Source: Polynucleobacter arcticus (GTDB lineage Bacteria > Pseudomonadota > Gammaproteobacteria > Burkholderiales > Burkholderiaceae). From it: a stretch of 64,000 nucleotides of DNA. The stretch covers positions 1,223,702-1,287,701 of the forward strand of contig NZ_CP028940.1 of NCBI RefSeq assembly GCF_013307205.1, read 5' to 3'. A model generated the notes under the pieces. That model had not been told where the DNA came from. It was given only the letters and a program-made list of their open reading frames with translations, and made no database searches. This document shows, piece after piece, positions 24,051-38,796 of the stretch. The first letter of the stretch is position 1; each line of letters opens with the position of its first letter. The position numbers were made by a program, and so were the translations under genes.

Positions 24051-26264
24051 TTACGCGTGGGCCTTCTTCACTTCTAAGCGCCATGCATGAAGCAAGGGCT
24101 CTGTATAGCCATTCGGCTGCTCAAGACCCTTGAAAATCAAGTCGCTTGCTGCTTTATAGGCATAAGAATCTTGGTAGTTCGGCATCATCGGCTTGTACAG
24201 TGCATCGCCAGCATTCTGACCATCAACTACCTTAGCCATGCGTTGCAATGTCTCGTTCACTTGCGCTTCTGTAACGATGCAATGCAATAACCAGTTGGCA
24301 ATATGCTGACTAGAAATACGCAATGTTGCACGATCTTCCATCAAGCCCACGTTATGAATATCGGGCACCTTAGAGCAACCAACGCCTTGATCAATCCAGC
24401 GAACCACATAACCCAAGATACCTTGGCAGTTATTATCCAACTCTTGCTGAATCTCTTCTTTAGACCAGTTGGCTTTTTCAACTACCGGAATAGCCAGCAA
24501 GTCATCAATCAATGCTTCCGCTTCAGCGGCAGTGTCTAGCTGCTCCATCTCTTTTTGTAATTGCGCTACGTTCACTTGATGGTAGTGCAGAGCATGTAAT
24601 GTGGCAGCTGTTGGTGATGGGACCCAAGCGGTATTTGCACCCGCTTTAGGATGAACAATCTTTTGCTCAACCATGGCCTTCATTAAATCAGGCATTGCCC
24701 ACATGCCTTTACCGATTTGAGCGCGACCACGTAAACCGCAATCCAAACCAGCCAGAACATTACGACGTTCATAAGCGGATAACCATTTGCTGGTCTTCAT
24801 ATCGCCTTTGCGCATCATTGGACCTGCATGCATTGCGGTATGCATTTCATCGCCGGTACGATCTAGGAAGCCAGTATTAATAAAGGCAACTCGTGCACCT
24901 GCAGCTGCAATAGCTGCCTTGATGTTGGCGCTCATACGACGCTCTTCATCCATGATGCCTAGCTTCACAGTATCTGCAGGCAAGCCGAGTAACTTCTCAA
25001 CACGGCCAAAGAGTTCGCCGGCAAAGGCAACTTCTTCAGGGCTGTGCATTTTTGGCTTGACGATATAGACAGAACCTTTACGAGTGTTTCCAATTGCCTG
25101 AGTTGCAGGACGATTAATGTCATGCAAAGCAATCAATACAGTCACAACAGCATCTAAGATACCTTCATAAATCTCTTTGCCTTCACCAGTAATGATCGCT
25201 GGATTAGTCATTAAGTGACCTACGTTGCGAAGGAATAGTAAAGAACGGCCATGCAAAGTCACCACGCCATCTTTAGCATCAACAGCACCAATACCGGCAG
25301 TATATTTACGGTCTGGATTTAAGGTGCGAGTGAAAGTCTTACCACCCTTGCTCACCTCTTCAACCAAGGTTCCCTTGAGAATGCCTAACCAGTTCTCGTA
25401 AGCAAGGACTTTGTCATCGCCATCGACTGCAGCAATCGAATCTTCCAAATCCAAAATGGTAGATAGCGCAGCCTCAAGCACAACATCGTTTACACCTGCA
25501 GCATCGCTGGAGCCAATTGTTTTACTCTGATCGATTTCAATATCGATATGCACGCCGTTATTGCGCAAAAGTACTGAGGAAGGAGCCGAAGCATTGCCTT
25601 GGTAGCCAACAAATTGCTTCTCGTCGGCAAGGCCTGTTTTGCTGCCATCTTTCAGGCTAACAACCAAGCGATTACCATCTACCGTGTAAGCAGTAGCATC
25701 CGCATGCGAACCTTTAGCTAGTGGTGTAGATTGATCCAAGAATGCACGAGCATAAGCAACTACCTTGGCACCCCGAATCGGGTTATAGGCACCAGCCTTA
25801 GTAGCGCCGCCTTCTTCTGAAATGACATCAGTTCCGTAGAGGGCATCATACAAAGAACCCCAACGAGCATTAGCAGCATTTAAGGCATAGCGTGCATTAA
25901 GCACTGGTACCACTAGCTGTGGGCCAGCTTGCAGCGCCAACTCATCATCAACGTTTTTAGTGGTGCCGAGAACTTTTCCTGGCACTTCATCCAAATAACC
26001 AATTTCTTTCAGATGCTTGCGATAGGCAGGCATATCTTTGATTGGACCAGGATTGGCTTGATGCCATTGATCCAAAGCCACCTGCAAGCTATCACGCTTG
26101 GCTAATAGGGCCTCGTTCTTTGGACCGAGATCTTTAACAATCTCATCAAAACCCTTCCAAAAGTCTGCGCTTTTAATACCTGTACCAGGCAAGACTTTGT
26201 CTTCAATAAAGCGATAGAGCGGTGTAGCCACTTGAAGGCCATTACATTGTGTGCGTGCAGTCAT
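24051..26264 (-). CDS. glcB: Malate synthase G
   Basis: Condenses glyoxylate with acetyl-CoA to malate. Length 737 aa matches the G isoform (about 720-740). Seen are [19 protein letters not shown] with the catalytic Arg, the stretch [10 protein letters not shown] and [15 protein letters not shown] with the metal and catalytic acids. It stands alone: no isocitrate lyase or glycolate oxidase gene lies nearby, so the source of glyoxylate is not visible. It is followed by a 93-bp gap to the 167-aa gene. Confidence 0.97.
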   Translation of the reverse strand: MTARTQCNGLQVATPLYRFIEDKVLPGTGIKSADFWKGFDEIVKDLGPKNEALLAKRDSLQVALDQWHQANPGPIKDMPAYRKHLKEIGYLDEVPGKVLGTTKNVDDELALQAGPQLVVPVLNARYALNAANARWGSLYDALYGTDVISEEGGATKAGAYNPIRGAKVVAYARAFLDQSTPLAKGSHADATAYTVDGNRLVVSLKDGSKTGLADEKQFVGYQGNASAPSSVLLRNNGVHIDIEIDQSKTIGSSDAAGVNDVVLEAALSTILDLEDSIAAVDGDDKVLAYENWLGILKGTLVEEVSKGGKTFTRTLNPDRKYTAGIGAVDAKDGVVTLHGRSLLFLRNVGHLMTNPAIITGEGKEIYEGILDAVVTVLIALHDINRPATQAIGNTRKGSVYIVKPKMHSPEEVAFAGELFGRVEKLLGLPADTVKLGIMDEERRMSANIKAAIAAAGARVAFINTGFLDRTGDEMHTAMHAGPMMRKGDMKTSKWLSAYERRNVLAGLDCGLRGRAQIGKGMWAMPDLMKAMVEQKIVHPKAGANTAWVPSPTAATLHALHYHQVNVAQLQKEMEQLDTAAEAEALIDDLLAIPVVEKANWSKEEIQQELDNNCQGILGYVVRWIDQGVGCSKVPDIHNVGLMEDRATLRISSQHIANWLLHCIVTEAQVNETLQRMAKVVDGQNAGDALYKPMMPNYQDSYAYKAASDLIFKGLEQPNGYTEPLLHAWRLEVKKAHA

Positions 26265-26323
26265 CTTTTAATTCCAAAGCAAATAGATCAATTAAATAAA
26301 AAGGTTAAATAAAAAGTGTGCGA

Positions 26324-28883
<2,560 letters not shown>

Positions 28884-28889
28884 TCACAT

Positions 28890-29762
28890 TCAATTTTTTT
28901 TGTTTAAGAACTTGAAAAACTCGCCATTAGGTTCAATCACCATGACATCTCTCTTATCCTTAAAGGAGCTACGGTAAGCCTGAAGACTTTGATAGAACTG
29001 TGCAAACTGAGGATCGCGCCCAAATGCTTCGGCATACAAGGCAGTAGCTCTTGCATCACCCGAACCTTTAATTTTCTGCGCCTCACGATACGCCTCGGCC
29101 AAAACAGTGTCACGTTGTCGCTCAGCATTGGCTCGAATCTTGTCTGACTCTGCGGCACCAGTCGAGCGTAGCTCATTGGCCACGCGCTTACGTTCGGCTT
29201 CCATACGCCTGTAGACAGAGTCACTAATTTCCGCCAATAGATCTACACGCTTAAGACGAACATCTACGATTTCAACGCCGATATCGGATGCATCATCAGC
29301 TACCTTTTTACGAATACCCTGCATTACTTGCTCGCGTTGATCTGAAATAATCTCTCTGACCGTGCGTTTAGTAAACTCCTCGTTCAAGGCTGAACGAACT
29401 AACTGTGTCAGGCGATCTTGCGCTAAACGCTCATCACCCTTAAAGCTCACGAAGAACTTACGGGGATCAACAATGCGCCATTTAACGTAAGAGTCAACCA
29501 AGAGATTTTTCTTCTCTGAGGTAATAAAGCGCTCGGCCTCAGGGGTATCGATAGTCAAAATTCGACGATCAAAGAAACGCACATTTTCAAAAGGTGCCGG
29601 GAGTTTCATTTGCAGGCCAGGTTGCTCTATCACCCGCACAATTTGCCCGAATGAAAACACCACAGCATAGTTACGTTGATCAACAACAAAGATACTGGAG
29701 GTCAGTATGTACACCAGAGCAATCAGGCCAGCGATAGCTGCCAATAGACGATTTGCGTTCAT
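28890..29762 (-). CDS. hflC: Protease modulator HflC
   Basis: Band-7/SPFH inner membrane protein of 290 aa with one N-terminal membrane anchor (about 7-24) and a periplasmic SPFH domain. With HflK it forms the cage around FtsH and limits its proteolysis. Its ATG overlaps the hflK stop by one base (TAATG), so the two are translationally coupled. Confidence 0.96.
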   Translation of the reverse strand: MNANRLLAAIAGLIALVYILTSSIFVVDQRNYAVVFSFGQIVRVIEQPGLQMKLPAPFENVRFFDRRILTIDTPEAERFITSEKKNLLVDSYVKWRIVDPRKFFVSFKGDERLAQDRLTQLVRSALNEEFTKRTVREIISDQREQVMQGIRKKVADDASDIGVEIVDVRLKRVDLLAEISDSVYRRMEAERKRVANELRSTGAAESDKIRANAERQRDTVLAEAYREAQKIKGSGDARATALYAEAFGRDPQFAQFYQSLQAYRSSFKDKRDVMVIEPNGEFFKFLNKKN

Positions 29763-31276
29763 TATCTTGCATCCCCTCTATCACGGCTTCTGAGGCCGTC
29801 GCGTTTTTCGGAAGCACCAACGCTTGGAGGCGTGCTCGGGCTTGGGCTAGTTACATTGTTGCTAAATGGAGCTGCGGGATTGCCTGTCGCACCCCCTACT
29901 GTTACAGATCCGGTAGGCGTAGAGCCTGACGCTTGTGATGCAGCTACTTGCGCACTTTCTGCACTCACTTGCGCAATGATCTTATCCAAAGGCAAGTAGA
30001 GCATGCTATTACTCTTGGTGGTATCCACCAAAACTTTAGACACGTTGTTGTACATTTCGCGCATGCTATCAATGTACATACGATCACGAGTTACACCAGG
30101 TGCTTTCGCATACTCTGTCTGCACTTGCTTAAAGCGATTGGCATCACCTTCAGCCGTGGCAACCACTCTGGCCTTGTAACCTTCAGCCTCTTGAATGAGT
30201 CGATCAGCCGTACCCTTAGCGCGTGGAATGATGTCGTTAGCATAGGCCTGACCCTCACTCTTTAAGCGCTCCTGATCTTGCCCCGCTTTCACCGCATCAT
30301 CAAATGACGCTTGCACTTGCTCTGGTGGTTGAACGTTTTGAACGGTCACACTTGTTACATAGATTCCCGTCTTATAGCTATCGAGGATTTTTTGTATCGA
30401 GGCAGCCAAATCAATCGCTATCTTTTCACGACCTTCGTACAAAACGGTATCCATCTTGCTACGGGCAACAATTTCACGGACAGCAGTTTCTGCGGCTTGC
30501 ACCACAGTGGTATCTGGATCGCGGTTATTAAATAAATAATCTGTTGGATCTTTTAAGCGGTATTGAACAGCAAAACGCACATCAATGATGTTTTCATCCT
30601 CAGTGAGCATGGAAGTATCTTTTTGATTGGTGGCTTTGATCAAAATTGAACGACCGACCTCAACGGAGCGTACTCCAGAAACATTAACTATTTGCTCAGT
30701 CTGCACAGGCCAAGGCATACGCCAATTAATACCTGGGCCTGAAGTGTAAGAGTACTTACCAAACGTGGTAACAACACCAGACTGACCCTCTTGAATGATA
30801 TAAAAACCACTAAAGATCCAAAACAAGGCTACGCCGCCAGCAGCCAAGATCACTGTCGCTTTAGAGCCAAAGGGGTTAGTGAAATTGAAGTTGGGTGCAT
30901 TGAAACCACCACCGCCGCCACCGCCATTGCCGCCACCGTTACCGCGCTGAGATGGCGGAGGAATATCTGCACTATTTGGTCTATTGGCTGGCTTGCTGGC
31001 GACTGAGCCAGGCTTCTTCTTGCCGCCAAAGATACCGCTAATGCGATCGTTAAAATCACGCCAGAGCTCATCAAGATCTGGTGGGCCATCAGGCCTAGCA
31101 GGCTGCGGGCTCTTAGGCTGCACTTCTACCGGCTTATCCGCATCCGGATTGCCTGGCTCTGTCTTGGGGGCTTGAGGGTCCTGCCCATCTTTAGCGTCTT
31201 TTGAATCCTTGCCTGGATGACTATTGCCCCAGCCTGGATCATTGACCGAGAACAGCTCGAGAAATTTACGCGTCAT
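29762..31276 (-). CDS. hflK: FtsH protease modulator HflK
   Basis: SPFH protein of 504 aa. The N-terminal cytoplasmic part is rich in Pro, Lys and Asp, then glycine-rich (about 110-130), followed by a membrane segment near 147-165 and the SPFH domain. The C-terminal tail (about 445-504) is Ser/Pro/Thr-rich and longer than in E. coli HflK (419 aa). Partner of HflC in the FtsH complex. Its start overlaps the end of hflX by 11 bp. Confidence 0.96.
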   Translation of the reverse strand: MTRKFLELFSVNDPGWGNSHPGKDSKDAKDGQDPQAPKTEPGNPDADKPVEVQPKSPQPARPDGPPDLDELWRDFNDRISGIFGGKKKPGSVASKPANRPNSADIPPPSQRGNGGGNGGGGGGGFNAPNFNFTNPFGSKATVILAAGGVALFWIFSGFYIIQEGQSGVVTTFGKYSYTSGPGINWRMPWPVQTEQIVNVSGVRSVEVGRSILIKATNQKDTSMLTEDENIIDVRFAVQYRLKDPTDYLFNNRDPDTTVVQAAETAVREIVARSKMDTVLYEGREKIAIDLAASIQKILDSYKTGIYVTSVTVQNVQPPEQVQASFDDAVKAGQDQERLKSEGQAYANDIIPRAKGTADRLIQEAEGYKARVVATAEGDANRFKQVQTEYAKAPGVTRDRMYIDSMREMYNNVSKVLVDTTKSNSMLYLPLDKIIAQVSAESAQVAASQASGSTPTGSVTVGGATGNPAAPFSNNVTSPSPSTPPSVGASEKRDGLRSRDRGDAR

Positions 31277-32540
31277 TTGGTGAATATTTTCGGTTAGAAA
31301 TAGGGTTAAATTCAGAAGTCTCTGGTCGTTCGGGTAAAGGAGCTAAAAACTCGTCTGGGGCCATTTGGACCTTGGCACGATTCTGCTCAACCCTTATTCT
31401 ATCAGTCATTTGCGAGCATTCAGCGAGGGCGGAACGCAATAGATCGAGGCCTAAGCCAGTTTTGGAGGAGAGGAAAATTTGACTTGGAATCCCCTCTGAA
31501 TCGCGCACCATTACTGCACCTTCCGTAAAGGTCTGGGGCATCTGGTCAATTTTATTCATCACCTCTATTCGAGGGATATCATCCGCGCCAATTTCCCGTA
31601 AAACCGCCTCTACTTCGGCCTTTTGCTCCCGAGCAACCAGGCTACAGGCATCAATGACATGCAAAATCAGGTCAGCATGGATGGTTTCATCAAGGGTTGC
31701 CCTGAAAGCCTCAACCAACTGGTGAGGCAATTCACGAATAAAACCCACGGTATCGGAAACCACAATTGACCCCACTCCATCCAAATGGACTTTTCGGGAG
31801 GTCGTGTCCAGGGTGGCAAACAACTGATCAGCCGCATAAGTCCCAGCTTTTGTAAGGGCATTAAACAGGGTGGACTTACCTGCATTGGTGTACCCCACTA
31901 AAGAAACAGAGAAGACATCCCTGCGGTTTCTGGCTCTTCTTTGGGTTCTTTGCTGGCGTTGCAGCTTTTCAAGCTCACTCTCTAAACGCTTCGCTTTGGT
32001 GGCCAGCATCCGCCTATCTAACTCCATCTGGGTCTCGCCTGGACCACCGCGCACACCAATACCGCCTCGTTGACGCTCCAAATGACTCCAAGCACGTACC
32101 AATCTCGACATGCGATACCGTACTTGAGCTAACTCCACTTGAGTTTTACCAATATGGCTTTGTGCTCGTTGGCTAAAAATATCCAATATCAGGCCCGTAC
32201 GATCCATGACATGAAAACCAATATGCCGCTCTAGATTGCGTTGCTGGGTTGGCGACAGTGGATGATTGAAGATGGCCAGTTCAGCCCGCTGCTCTTCCAT
32301 CGCTTTTTTAACTTCGTTTGCTTTACCCGATCCAATGAATAAGGCAGGGTCAGTTTTGCCCTTGCGGGCAATCACGCTGGCTGCAGGTATAGAGCCGGCG
32401 CTCTCAGCCAAGAGGCTGAGCTCGGCCATGCTATCCGCAAAATCCTCGCGTCCCGTGTCTACACCCACGAGGACGGCGCGGGCTGCATCTACACCGGTTT
32501 TATACAGGGCTAACTTCTTCCGTGCGGAACTCCACGGCAC
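31266..32540 (-). CDS. hflX: Ribosome-associated GTPase HflX
   Basis: Translational GTPase of 424 aa that splits or rescues ribosomes under stress. The HflX-specific N-terminal domain precedes the G domain with G1 [10 protein letters not shown]3 DTVGF and G4 NKID. The GTG at 32540 would overlap the end of hfq by 41 bp; this gives the longest frame, but conservation begins only near YKTGVDAA, so the real start may be further in. No good ribosome site settles it. Confidence 0.94.
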   Translation of the reverse strand: MPWSSARKKLALYKTGVDAARAVLVGVDTGREDFADSMAELSLLAESAGSIPAASVIARKGKTDPALFIGSGKANEVKKAMEEQRAELAIFNHPLSPTQQRNLERHIGFHVMDRTGLILDIFSQRAQSHIGKTQVELAQVRYRMSRLVRAWSHLERQRGGIGVRGGPGETQMELDRRMLATKAKRLESELEKLQRQQRTQRRARNRRDVFSVSLVGYTNAGKSTLFNALTKAGTYAADQLFATLDTTSRKVHLDGVGSIVVSDTVGFIRELPHQLVEAFRATLDETIHADLILHVIDACSLVAREQKAEVEAVLREIGADDIPRIEVMNKIDQMPQTFTEGAVMVRDSEGIPSQIFLSSKTGLGLDLLRSALAECSQMTDRIRVEQNRAKVQMAPDEFLAPLPERPETSEFNPISNRKYSPNDA

Positions 32541-32742
32541 GAGCAGGCACGATCGTAGAGATCGCGTGTTTGTAAACCATCTGGGTTACGGTATTGCGCA
32601 AGAGGACGACGTATTGATCGAAAGACTCAATATTGCCCTGCAACTTAATGCCATTTACAAGATAAATGGACACAGGTACATGCTCTTTGCGCAAGGCATT
32701 TAGAAAGGGATCCTGTAGTAGTTGGATTTTGCTGTTATTCAT
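32500..32742 (-). CDS. hfq: RNA chaperone Hfq
   Basis: Hexameric Sm-like protein of 80 aa that pairs small RNAs with mRNAs. Sm1 covers [12 protein letters not shown] and Sm2 has YKHAIST; the start [16 protein letters not shown] is typical. The C-terminal tail is short (ends VSPV), as usual in betaproteobacteria. It has a 156-bp upstream gap after der and leads the hflXKC operon. Confidence 0.98.
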   Translation of the reverse strand: MNNSKIQLLQDPFLNALRKEHVPVSIYLVNGIKLQGNIESFDQYVVLLRNTVTQMVYKHAISTIVPARAVEFRTEEVSPV

Positions 32743-32898
32743 ACTGCTCCTTATTCGATTTTTATTTGCTTTTTATGATGTTTGGAGTCTTGCTTTTTTA
32801 TCAAATATTTACGGCCTACTTACCTCAGACATAAGGGGCCTGATTTCAGAAAATCAAGCCCTTGATGTAATGCACTAGTAAAACTGTACGCTGATTTA

Positions 32899-34260
32899 CT
32901 ACTTTTTGCCTTTTTTGCCCTTATCCGCATCAACATATGGGTTTTTGGCAGTATTCATCTGGATACGCAATGGAGTGCCTGTTAACTTAAAGACCTCTCT
33001 GAAGCGACCCTCTAGATAGCGCTTATAGCTATCGGTCACACCACTCAAGGATGTCCCATGAATCACCACAATCGGGGGGTTCATACCACCCTGGTGTGCA
33101 TAGCGTAGTTTTGGACGACCCATACCCACACGCTTGGGCTGTTGATGTTCGATTGCTTCTTGCAAAATACGGGTGAGTTTTGGCGTTGGTAACTTTGCCA
33201 TCGCTGCCGCGTAAGCGAGGTCAACATCCTTAAAGAGCTCTTTAAGACCGGTGCCTTTTTTAGCGGAGATCGGGTGTACGTTAGCAAAATCCAAGAAGCG
33301 GAGTTTTTGAGCAATCTCTAAACGTGCGCGTTCTTTCACGTAAGCATCCAGACCATCCCACTTGTTTACAGCAACCACCAATGCGCGCCCTGCTTCCACA
33401 ATAAATCCTGCAATATGCGCATCTTGCTCTGAAATATCCTGCTGAGCATCCAACATCAAAATGACCACATTACAGTCAGCAATCGCTTGCAAGGTTTTCA
33501 CTACTGAGAATTTCTCAATCGCTTCAAATACTTTTCCGCGACGACGAAGACCAGCGGTATCGACCAAAATATAGGGTTTGCCGTTACGCTCGAATGGCAC
33601 TTCAATCGCATCACGCGTTGTTCCAGGCATGTCAAACGCGATGACACGCTCTTCACCAATCAATTTATTGATCAATGTCGATTTACCGACGTTGGGACGA
33701 CCCACTACCGCAATTTTCATCGGGCGATTGGGATCGTTTTCTTGCTCTTCAGGTTCTGGCTCAGGAATCCCGAGAGAATCTAATGCGTCATCGAGCAAGC
33801 CACGCACGCCATCACCGTGCGCAGAGGAAATCGGGAACGGTTCACCTAAACCCAGCTCATGGAAGTCTGCAGTAACAACACCAGCCTGCATACCCTCTGT
33901 TTTATTGACGGCCAAAATAATCGGTCTGCCAGTCTTGCGCAAAAAATCGGCAATCACACGATCTTGCGGCGCCATACCCAAGCGACCATCAACCAAGAAA
34001 ATGATAATGTCGGATTCTGCTACGGCTTGTTTAGTTTGCTTTGCCATCTCAGCAACAATGCCGGTCTTTGCAACCGGCTCAAAGCCACCGGTATCCACGC
34101 AAATAAATGCCCGTTCGCCAATACGGCCTTTACCGTAGTGACGATCTCGCGTGAGGCCAGAGAAGTCGGCAACTAAGGCATCGCGTGAACGCGTTAAGCG
34201 ATTGAAGAGTGTCGATTTACCAACGTTAGGACGGCCGACAATAGTAATTACTGGATTCAT
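32899..34260 (-). CDS. der: Ribosome-associated GTPase Der (EngA)
   Basis: Two consecutive G domains plus a C-terminal KH-like domain, needed for 50S assembly. Length 453 aa. G1 motifs [12 protein letters not shown] (near residue 8) and [12 protein letters not shown] (near 187), with DTGG and DTAGL switches. Basic C-terminal tail KKGKK. Start ATG overlaps the bamB stop by 4 bp (ATGA). Confidence 0.98.
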   Translation of the reverse strand: MNPVITIVGRPNVGKSTLFNRLTRSRDALVADFSGLTRDRHYGKGRIGERAFICVDTGGFEPVAKTGIVAEMAKQTKQAVAESDIIIFLVDGRLGMAPQDRVIADFLRKTGRPIILAVNKTEGMQAGVVTADFHELGLGEPFPISSAHGDGVRGLLDDALDSLGIPEPEPEEQENDPNRPMKIAVVGRPNVGKSTLINKLIGEERVIAFDMPGTTRDAIEVPFERNGKPYILVDTAGLRRRGKVFEAIEKFSVVKTLQAIADCNVVILMLDAQQDISEQDAHIAGFIVEAGRALVVAVNKWDGLDAYVKERARLEIAQKLRFLDFANVHPISAKKGTGLKELFKDVDLAYAAAMAKLPTPKLTRILQEAIEHQQPKRVGMGRPKLRYAHQGGMNPPIVVIHGTSLSGVTDSYKRYLEGRFREVFKLTGTPLRIQMNTAKNPYVDADKGKKGKK

Positions 34261-35411
34261 TTTGGACTGTACGCCGCTAGTTTTCCACCTTGAGATTGAA
34301 CCAAGATGAGGCCATTCACCGCAATCGGTGCGGCTGTGATTGGACTACTGTCATGACGAATGCGTGCCAGCATTTCCCCATTCGCTTGTGAAAGTGCATG
34401 CACATAACCCTGTGCATCACCTACGAGTAATACCTTGCCAACGGCGGTGGGCTCACCAACACCTCTAAATGCCAGTTGGGTATTTTCCCAAGCCTGTGAG
34501 CCATCTTTTACTGCAAATGCAGTGATTGTGGATCTCTCATTAGATGAAAAAACCAAGTCTGGACTTTGTGCTGTACCAGTAAAGCTGGAATAGTCTTTAA
34601 ACCACAATAAGTTACCTGTTCGGGCTTGACCGCAACCAATACGCCCTTGATAAGAGACGGCGCAAATGATCTCGCCCTCCATACTCGGTTTAGCGGTTAC
34701 ATCATTTAAGCGCTCAATCTCAGAAAAACCTTTGGGGAAGGACACTGGTGTCTCCCAAACAAGGCCACCATTGGCAATGGCGATCATGCCAAAACGGCCA
34801 CCAGAAAATCCAGTCACAATCACTTCATTACCAATCGCCAGCATGCCGTAACCTACCCGCAATGACAATGCAGACTGCTGCCGCTGATAAGTCCATTTAC
34901 GTTTACCAGTAAGCGCATCAAAACCAATAAAGCGGTTGTCTAACGCTCTAATGATGACGACGCCGCCAGCAACTACTGGCTCAGACAACACTTCGCTGCC
35001 AACATTGACATTCCAAATGGGCTTGCCGGTATCGTCGTAGGCATAAACCGTGCCCTTGGTGGTCACAACCGCAGTGGTGCGACCATCCGATCCGGGGCCA
35101 ATAGAGAGGCGGTCTGGTACCGATGTTTCCCACACTTTATTGCCCGTCATCATGTCAATCTTGACGAGGTTACCGCGATGGGATGCTGCGTAAACTGAAT
35201 CGCCTGCTACAGCCATATGAAAGTTAAATGATTCAGATGAGCCAACGCTAGTTGACCACACCGGAGCTAATTCAAATTGATTGGTGACCGGGACGAGCTC
35301 TGCAGGCTTACGAACACGTGAGCCACCAGAACAGGCCGCCAAGGCCACGACGACAGAGCCCAATATCAGGGTTGCGCTTGCTAGCTTTGCTACACGTTTG
35401 AAATCCACCAT
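34257..35411 (-). CDS. bamB: Outer membrane protein assembly factor BamB
   Basis: Lipoprotein of 384 aa in the BAM complex. Signal peptide with lipobox LAAC (Cys27), then an eight-bladed PQQ-type beta-propeller with repeated GxxxxxALDxxTGxxxW units (for example [11 protein letters not shown] and [11 protein letters not shown]). Located in the usual hisS-yfgM-bamB-der run. ATG overlaps the yfgM stop by one base. Confidence 0.96.
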   Translation of the reverse strand: MVDFKRVAKLASATLILGSVVVALAACSGGSRVRKPAELVPVTNQFELAPVWSTSVGSSESFNFHMAVAGDSVYAASHRGNLVKIDMMTGNKVWETSVPDRLSIGPGSDGRTTAVVTTKGTVYAYDDTGKPIWNVNVGSEVLSEPVVAGGVVIIRALDNRFIGFDALTGKRKWTYQRQQSALSLRVGYGMLAIGNEVIVTGFSGGRFGMIAIANGGLVWETPVSFPKGFSEIERLNDVTAKPSMEGEIICAVSYQGRIGCGQARTGNLLWFKDYSSFTGTAQSPDLVFSSNERSTITAFAVKDGSQAWENTQLAFRGVGEPTAVGKVLLVGDAQGYVHALSQANGEMLARIRHDSSPITAAPIAVNGLILVQSQGGKLAAYSPK

Positions 35412-36070
35412 TACTGAGCTACTCCTCCGACGGCATCCAATTTCACCTTCAGGAGACGACGCGCCTCCTCAGGAAATTCTTTTGCTTGATTTAACTGCAC
35501 CCAAGCGGCCTCATAACTCTTACGAGCATCAGCAGTATTTTTTTGCGCCAAATACCAATCACCACGACGCTCTAGCCACAAAGCTTCAAAACCTGTCACT
35601 GGTTTTTCTTTAAGAATCGCATCGGCCTCAGCAAAATCCTTTTCGGCGCCTTGTTCAATCAATTGCGCTACTAATCGTAATTTAGCAATTGCCACGTAAG
35701 ATTGATCCGAGGCATTTTTGGCAGCCCAGCGCAAATACGCCATTGCTTTTTCCGAATCGCCCGCATCTGAGGCAATCTTTGCGGCAACCAGACTAGACAT
35801 AGCCGCATAAGGCGTTCCAGAAAATTGCTTCTGTAAATCATCGGCAGCGCGTAAGGTTTGATCCTTGTCACCCTTATTAATAGCGGTCACCATCGTCTCG
35901 TACAACTGGGAAGCAGCTGCCGCTTGACTAGTGCGCCACCATTGATATCCGCTATAGGCAGCATAAGCAAATAAAACAGCCGTCACCACGCCGGTGATGA
36001 GGTTGCGATATTTTTGCCAAAACGCTTTCAGTTGATCTATTTGTTCTTGTTCTTCTAGGTCTAAAGGCAT
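35411..36070 (-). CDS. yfgM: YfgM-family TPR protein, ancillary SecYEG/PpiD factor
   Basis: Inner membrane protein of 219 aa with an N-terminal cytoplasmic stretch (DLEEQEQIDQLKAFW), one membrane helix at about 22-42, and a periplasmic set of TPR-like helices. E. coli YfgM binds the SecYEG translocon with PpiD. The position between hisS and bamB is the conserved one. Confidence 0.92.
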   Translation of the reverse strand: MPLDLEEQEQIDQLKAFWQKYRNLITGVVTAVLFAYAAYSGYQWWRTSQAAAASQLYETMVTAINKGDKDQTLRAADDLQKQFSGTPYAAMSSLVAAKIASDAGDSEKAMAYLRWAAKNASDQSYVAIAKLRLVAQLIEQGAEKDFAEADAILKEKPVTGFEALWLERRGDWYLAQKNTADARKSYEAAWVQLNQAKEFPEEARRLLKVKLDAVGGVAQ

Positions 36071-36133
36071 GTCATTCCAAGCTAATAAATACGGTATTTA
36101 AATACAACTTTAATAATCGGTCAGGTAATTCTA

Positions 36134-37459
36134 TTATGTAGCACCGACGATGGCATCAATTACTGCTTCTACAACCCCATCTAGGGCCACAGCCTTCTGC
36201 TCTCCGCTGCCACGCAAGTCCTTGAGTTGAGCCTCATTCTTGGCCAATTCATCTGGCCCAATAATGACAGCATAGGCTGCCCCACTGGCATCCGCCTTCT
36301 TCATTTGAGACTTAAAGCTAGCTGCTTGGCCATCAGGAGCGCAAAACAGAATGACATCAATCCCCGCATTACGTAGGCGCTCTGCGATGATTACGGCAGC
36401 AGTCAACGTTTCACCGCCCTGGTGAATCACAAAGGCATCGCACTGTGCTGGGGCCTCTGGCAATGAGCCAGAAACCTTCATCAACTCCAATACACGTTCC
36501 ATACCCATCGCCCAACCGCATGCTGGAGCAGCTTTGCCACCCATGCGCTCTATTAAGGGGTCATAACGTCCACCGCCAGCAATCGTGCCTTGGGCTCCCA
36601 GTTCTTCGGTAATCCATTCAAAAACAGTGAGGTTGTAATAATCCAAGCCACGGACTAAACGGGGGTTAATCTTGCAAGGGATGTTATTTGCCTTGAGAAG
36701 AGCCTGAACGCCCTCGAAATGCTTGAGTGACTCTTCACCCAAGAAATCCAATAGCTTCGGCGCACCTTCAATGAGGTCCTGCATCTCGGGATTTTTAGAG
36801 TCCAAAATCCGCAATGGATTGGTCAATAAGCGACGCTGTGAATCTTCGTCCAACTGATCTTTATTCTTTTCAAAATAGATCACTAAGGCGGCGCGGTGCT
36901 CAGCACGCTCATTAGCCTGGCCCAGGGAATTGATCTCTAAACGAACACCCTGAAGACCGAGCTCATCCCACAAGCGCTGCCCCATCAAAATAATTTCCGC
37001 ATCAATGTCGGGACCAGTAAAGCCTAATGCCTCAATACCAAATTGGTGGAACTGTCGATAGCGGCCACGCTGTGGACGCTCGTGACGAAACATCGGACCG
37101 GTATACCAAAGACGCTTTGGTCCTTCGTACAACAAATTGTTTTCAATGACAGAGCGCACGAGTGCAGCAGTCCCTTCTGGGCGCAGAGTGAGTTGCTCAC
37201 CATTGAGGCGATCTTCAAAGGAATACATTTCCTTTTCCACAATATCAGTCACCTCACCGATACCACGCTGAAATACTGCTGTTGCTTCCACGATGGGGGT
37301 ACGCAAGAACTCATAACCATAAGCACGAGTGAGATCACGCAAGACATGCTCCAGATGAGTCCACTGGGCAGCATCTGCCGGCAAGAGGTCATTCATGCCG
37401 CGCACGCCATTAATTTTCTGAATCTTTTGTGTTTTAGCTTGATCGGTCATGTTGTACAT
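36134..37459 (-). CDS. hisS: Histidyl-tRNA synthetase
   Basis: Class II synthetase of 441 aa. Motif 2 appears around [12 protein letters not shown] and [18 protein letters not shown], the His-binding RGLDYYN is present, and GGRYD with [13 protein letters not shown] forms motif 3. A C-terminal anticodon-binding domain ends the protein. The second Met (residue 4, MTDQAK) is an equally good start. 38 bp after ispG. Confidence 0.97.
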   Translation of the reverse strand: MYNMTDQAKTQKIQKINGVRGMNDLLPADAAQWTHLEHVLRDLTRAYGYEFLRTPIVEATAVFQRGIGEVTDIVEKEMYSFEDRLNGEQLTLRPEGTAALVRSVIENNLLYEGPKRLWYTGPMFRHERPQRGRYRQFHQFGIEALGFTGPDIDAEIILMGQRLWDELGLQGVRLEINSLGQANERAEHRAALVIYFEKNKDQLDEDSQRRLLTNPLRILDSKNPEMQDLIEGAPKLLDFLGEESLKHFEGVQALLKANNIPCKINPRLVRGLDYYNLTVFEWITEELGAQGTIAGGGRYDPLIERMGGKAAPACGWAMGMERVLELMKVSGSLPEAPAQCDAFVIHQGGETLTAAVIIAERLRNAGIDVILFCAPDGQAASFKSQMKKADASGAAYAVIIGPDELAKNEAQLKDLRGSGEQKAVALDGVVEAVIDAIVGAT

Positions 37460-37497
37460 TAATGTGATTCGGAGTGATGCGGAATGATTCTGATGAT

Positions 37498-38778
37498 TTA
37501 TTTCGGCGCGTAATGCTGATTGACGTACTCATCGACAATCACTTGAAACTCTTGGGCAATATTGTCACCACGCAACGTTTTTACTTTGACGCCATCAACA
37601 AACACAGGCGCTGCTGGGGTCTCGCCAGTACCTGGCAAGGAGATGCCAATATTAGCGTGCTTACTCTCACCGGGGCCATTGACAATACAGCCCATAACAG
37701 CCACGTTCATCGCCTCTACACCCGGGTGCGTTTTTTTCCAGATGGGCATTTGTTGGCGAAGGTAAGACTGAATATTGGCAGCGAGCTCTTGGAAAGTAGT
37801 GCTGGTTGTTCTTCCACAACCAGGACAAGCAATGACCATCGGCGTGAAATTCCGCAAGCCCATGGTTTGCAAGATCTCTTGAGCCACAATAATTTCATTT
37901 TCACGTGGCGCACCTGGATCGGGAGTCAGAGAAACTCGAATCGTATCGCCAATACCCTCTTGCAACAAAATGCCCATTGCGGCAGTTGAGGAAACAATCC
38001 CCTTGCTACCCATGCCAGCTTCGGTTAAACCTAAATGCAAAGGATAGTCTGAGCGATGCGATAGATCGCGATATACGGCAACTAAATCTTGCACCTTACT
38101 TACCTTGCAAGACAAAATAATTTGATTAGGATTCATACCAAACTCAACTGCTTTTTCAGCAGACTGCAATGCAGACTGAATCAAGGCCTCAATCATGACT
38201 TCTTGAGCGGTCTTTGGAACTGGTAATGCTGCATTCGCATCCATGATGCTCGCCAGCAAGTCTTGATCTAAGCTACCCCAGTTCACGCCAATCCGAATGG
38301 GCTTGTCATATTGACAAGCCGCTTCGATCATTTGTGCAAATTGCGGATCGCGTTTAGCGCCCTTGCCTACATTGCCTGGATTAATCCGGTACTTAGATAG
38401 GGCTTTGGCACATTCTGGATAGTCTTTTAATAAGGTGTGGCCGTTGTAATGAAAGTCACCAATCAAAGGCACCAGCACATCCATCTTATCTAACTGCTCG
38501 CGGATATACGGCACTGCCGCAGCCGCTGCGGGCGTATCTACCGTAATTCGTACCATCTCAGATCCAGCACGAGCTAGCTCTTTTACCTGAATGGCGGTAG
38601 CAATCGCATCCGCAGTATCAGTATTGGTCATGGACTGAACGCGGACAGGTGCATCGCCGCCAATCGTGATGATGTTGGTTTTCCAGGCAACGGTTGCCTG
38701 ACGCGTTGAACGCTTCGGCTCTGGACCTAAAGGCAATTTGGGGGGATTGCTTGAGGGATTATTTGAGGAATTACTCAT
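37498..38778 (-). CDS. ispG: 4-hydroxy-3-methylbut-2-en-1-yl diphosphate synthase (flavodoxin)
   Basis: [4Fe-4S] enzyme of the MEP isoprenoid pathway, 426 aa. TIM-barrel N-half; the iron-sulfur ligands sit in ACPGCGRTT and [12 protein letters not shown] near the C-terminus. The N-terminus has an unusual Ser/Asn/Pro run ([12 protein letters not shown]) before the conserved part. It directly follows rlmN (18-bp gap). Confidence 0.97.
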   Translation of the reverse strand: MSNSSNNPSSNPPKLPLGPEPKRSTRQATVAWKTNIITIGGDAPVRVQSMTNTDTADAIATAIQVKELARAGSEMVRITVDTPAAAAAVPYIREQLDKMDVLVPLIGDFHYNGHTLLKDYPECAKALSKYRINPGNVGKGAKRDPQFAQMIEAACQYDKPIRIGVNWGSLDQDLLASIMDANAALPVPKTAQEVMIEALIQSALQSAEKAVEFGMNPNQIILSCKVSKVQDLVAVYRDLSHRSDYPLHLGLTEAGMGSKGIVSSTAAMGILLQEGIGDTIRVSLTPDPGAPRENEIIVAQEILQTMGLRNFTPMVIACPGCGRTTSTTFQELAANIQSYLRQQMPIWKKTHPGVEAMNVAVMGCIVNGPGESKHANIGISLPGTGETPAAPVFVDGVKVKTLRGDNIAQEFQVIVDEYVNQHYAPK

Positions 38779-38796
38779 TGGCGTTGTGTAATGAAA

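Noticed and set aside
33578..34138. 186-aa plus-strand frame opposite der
   Set aside because: Antisense shadow of the two G domains; no independent start signals.
37474..37989. 171-aa plus-strand frame opposite ispG
   Set aside because: Antisense shadow of a well-supported gene with all ispG motifs.
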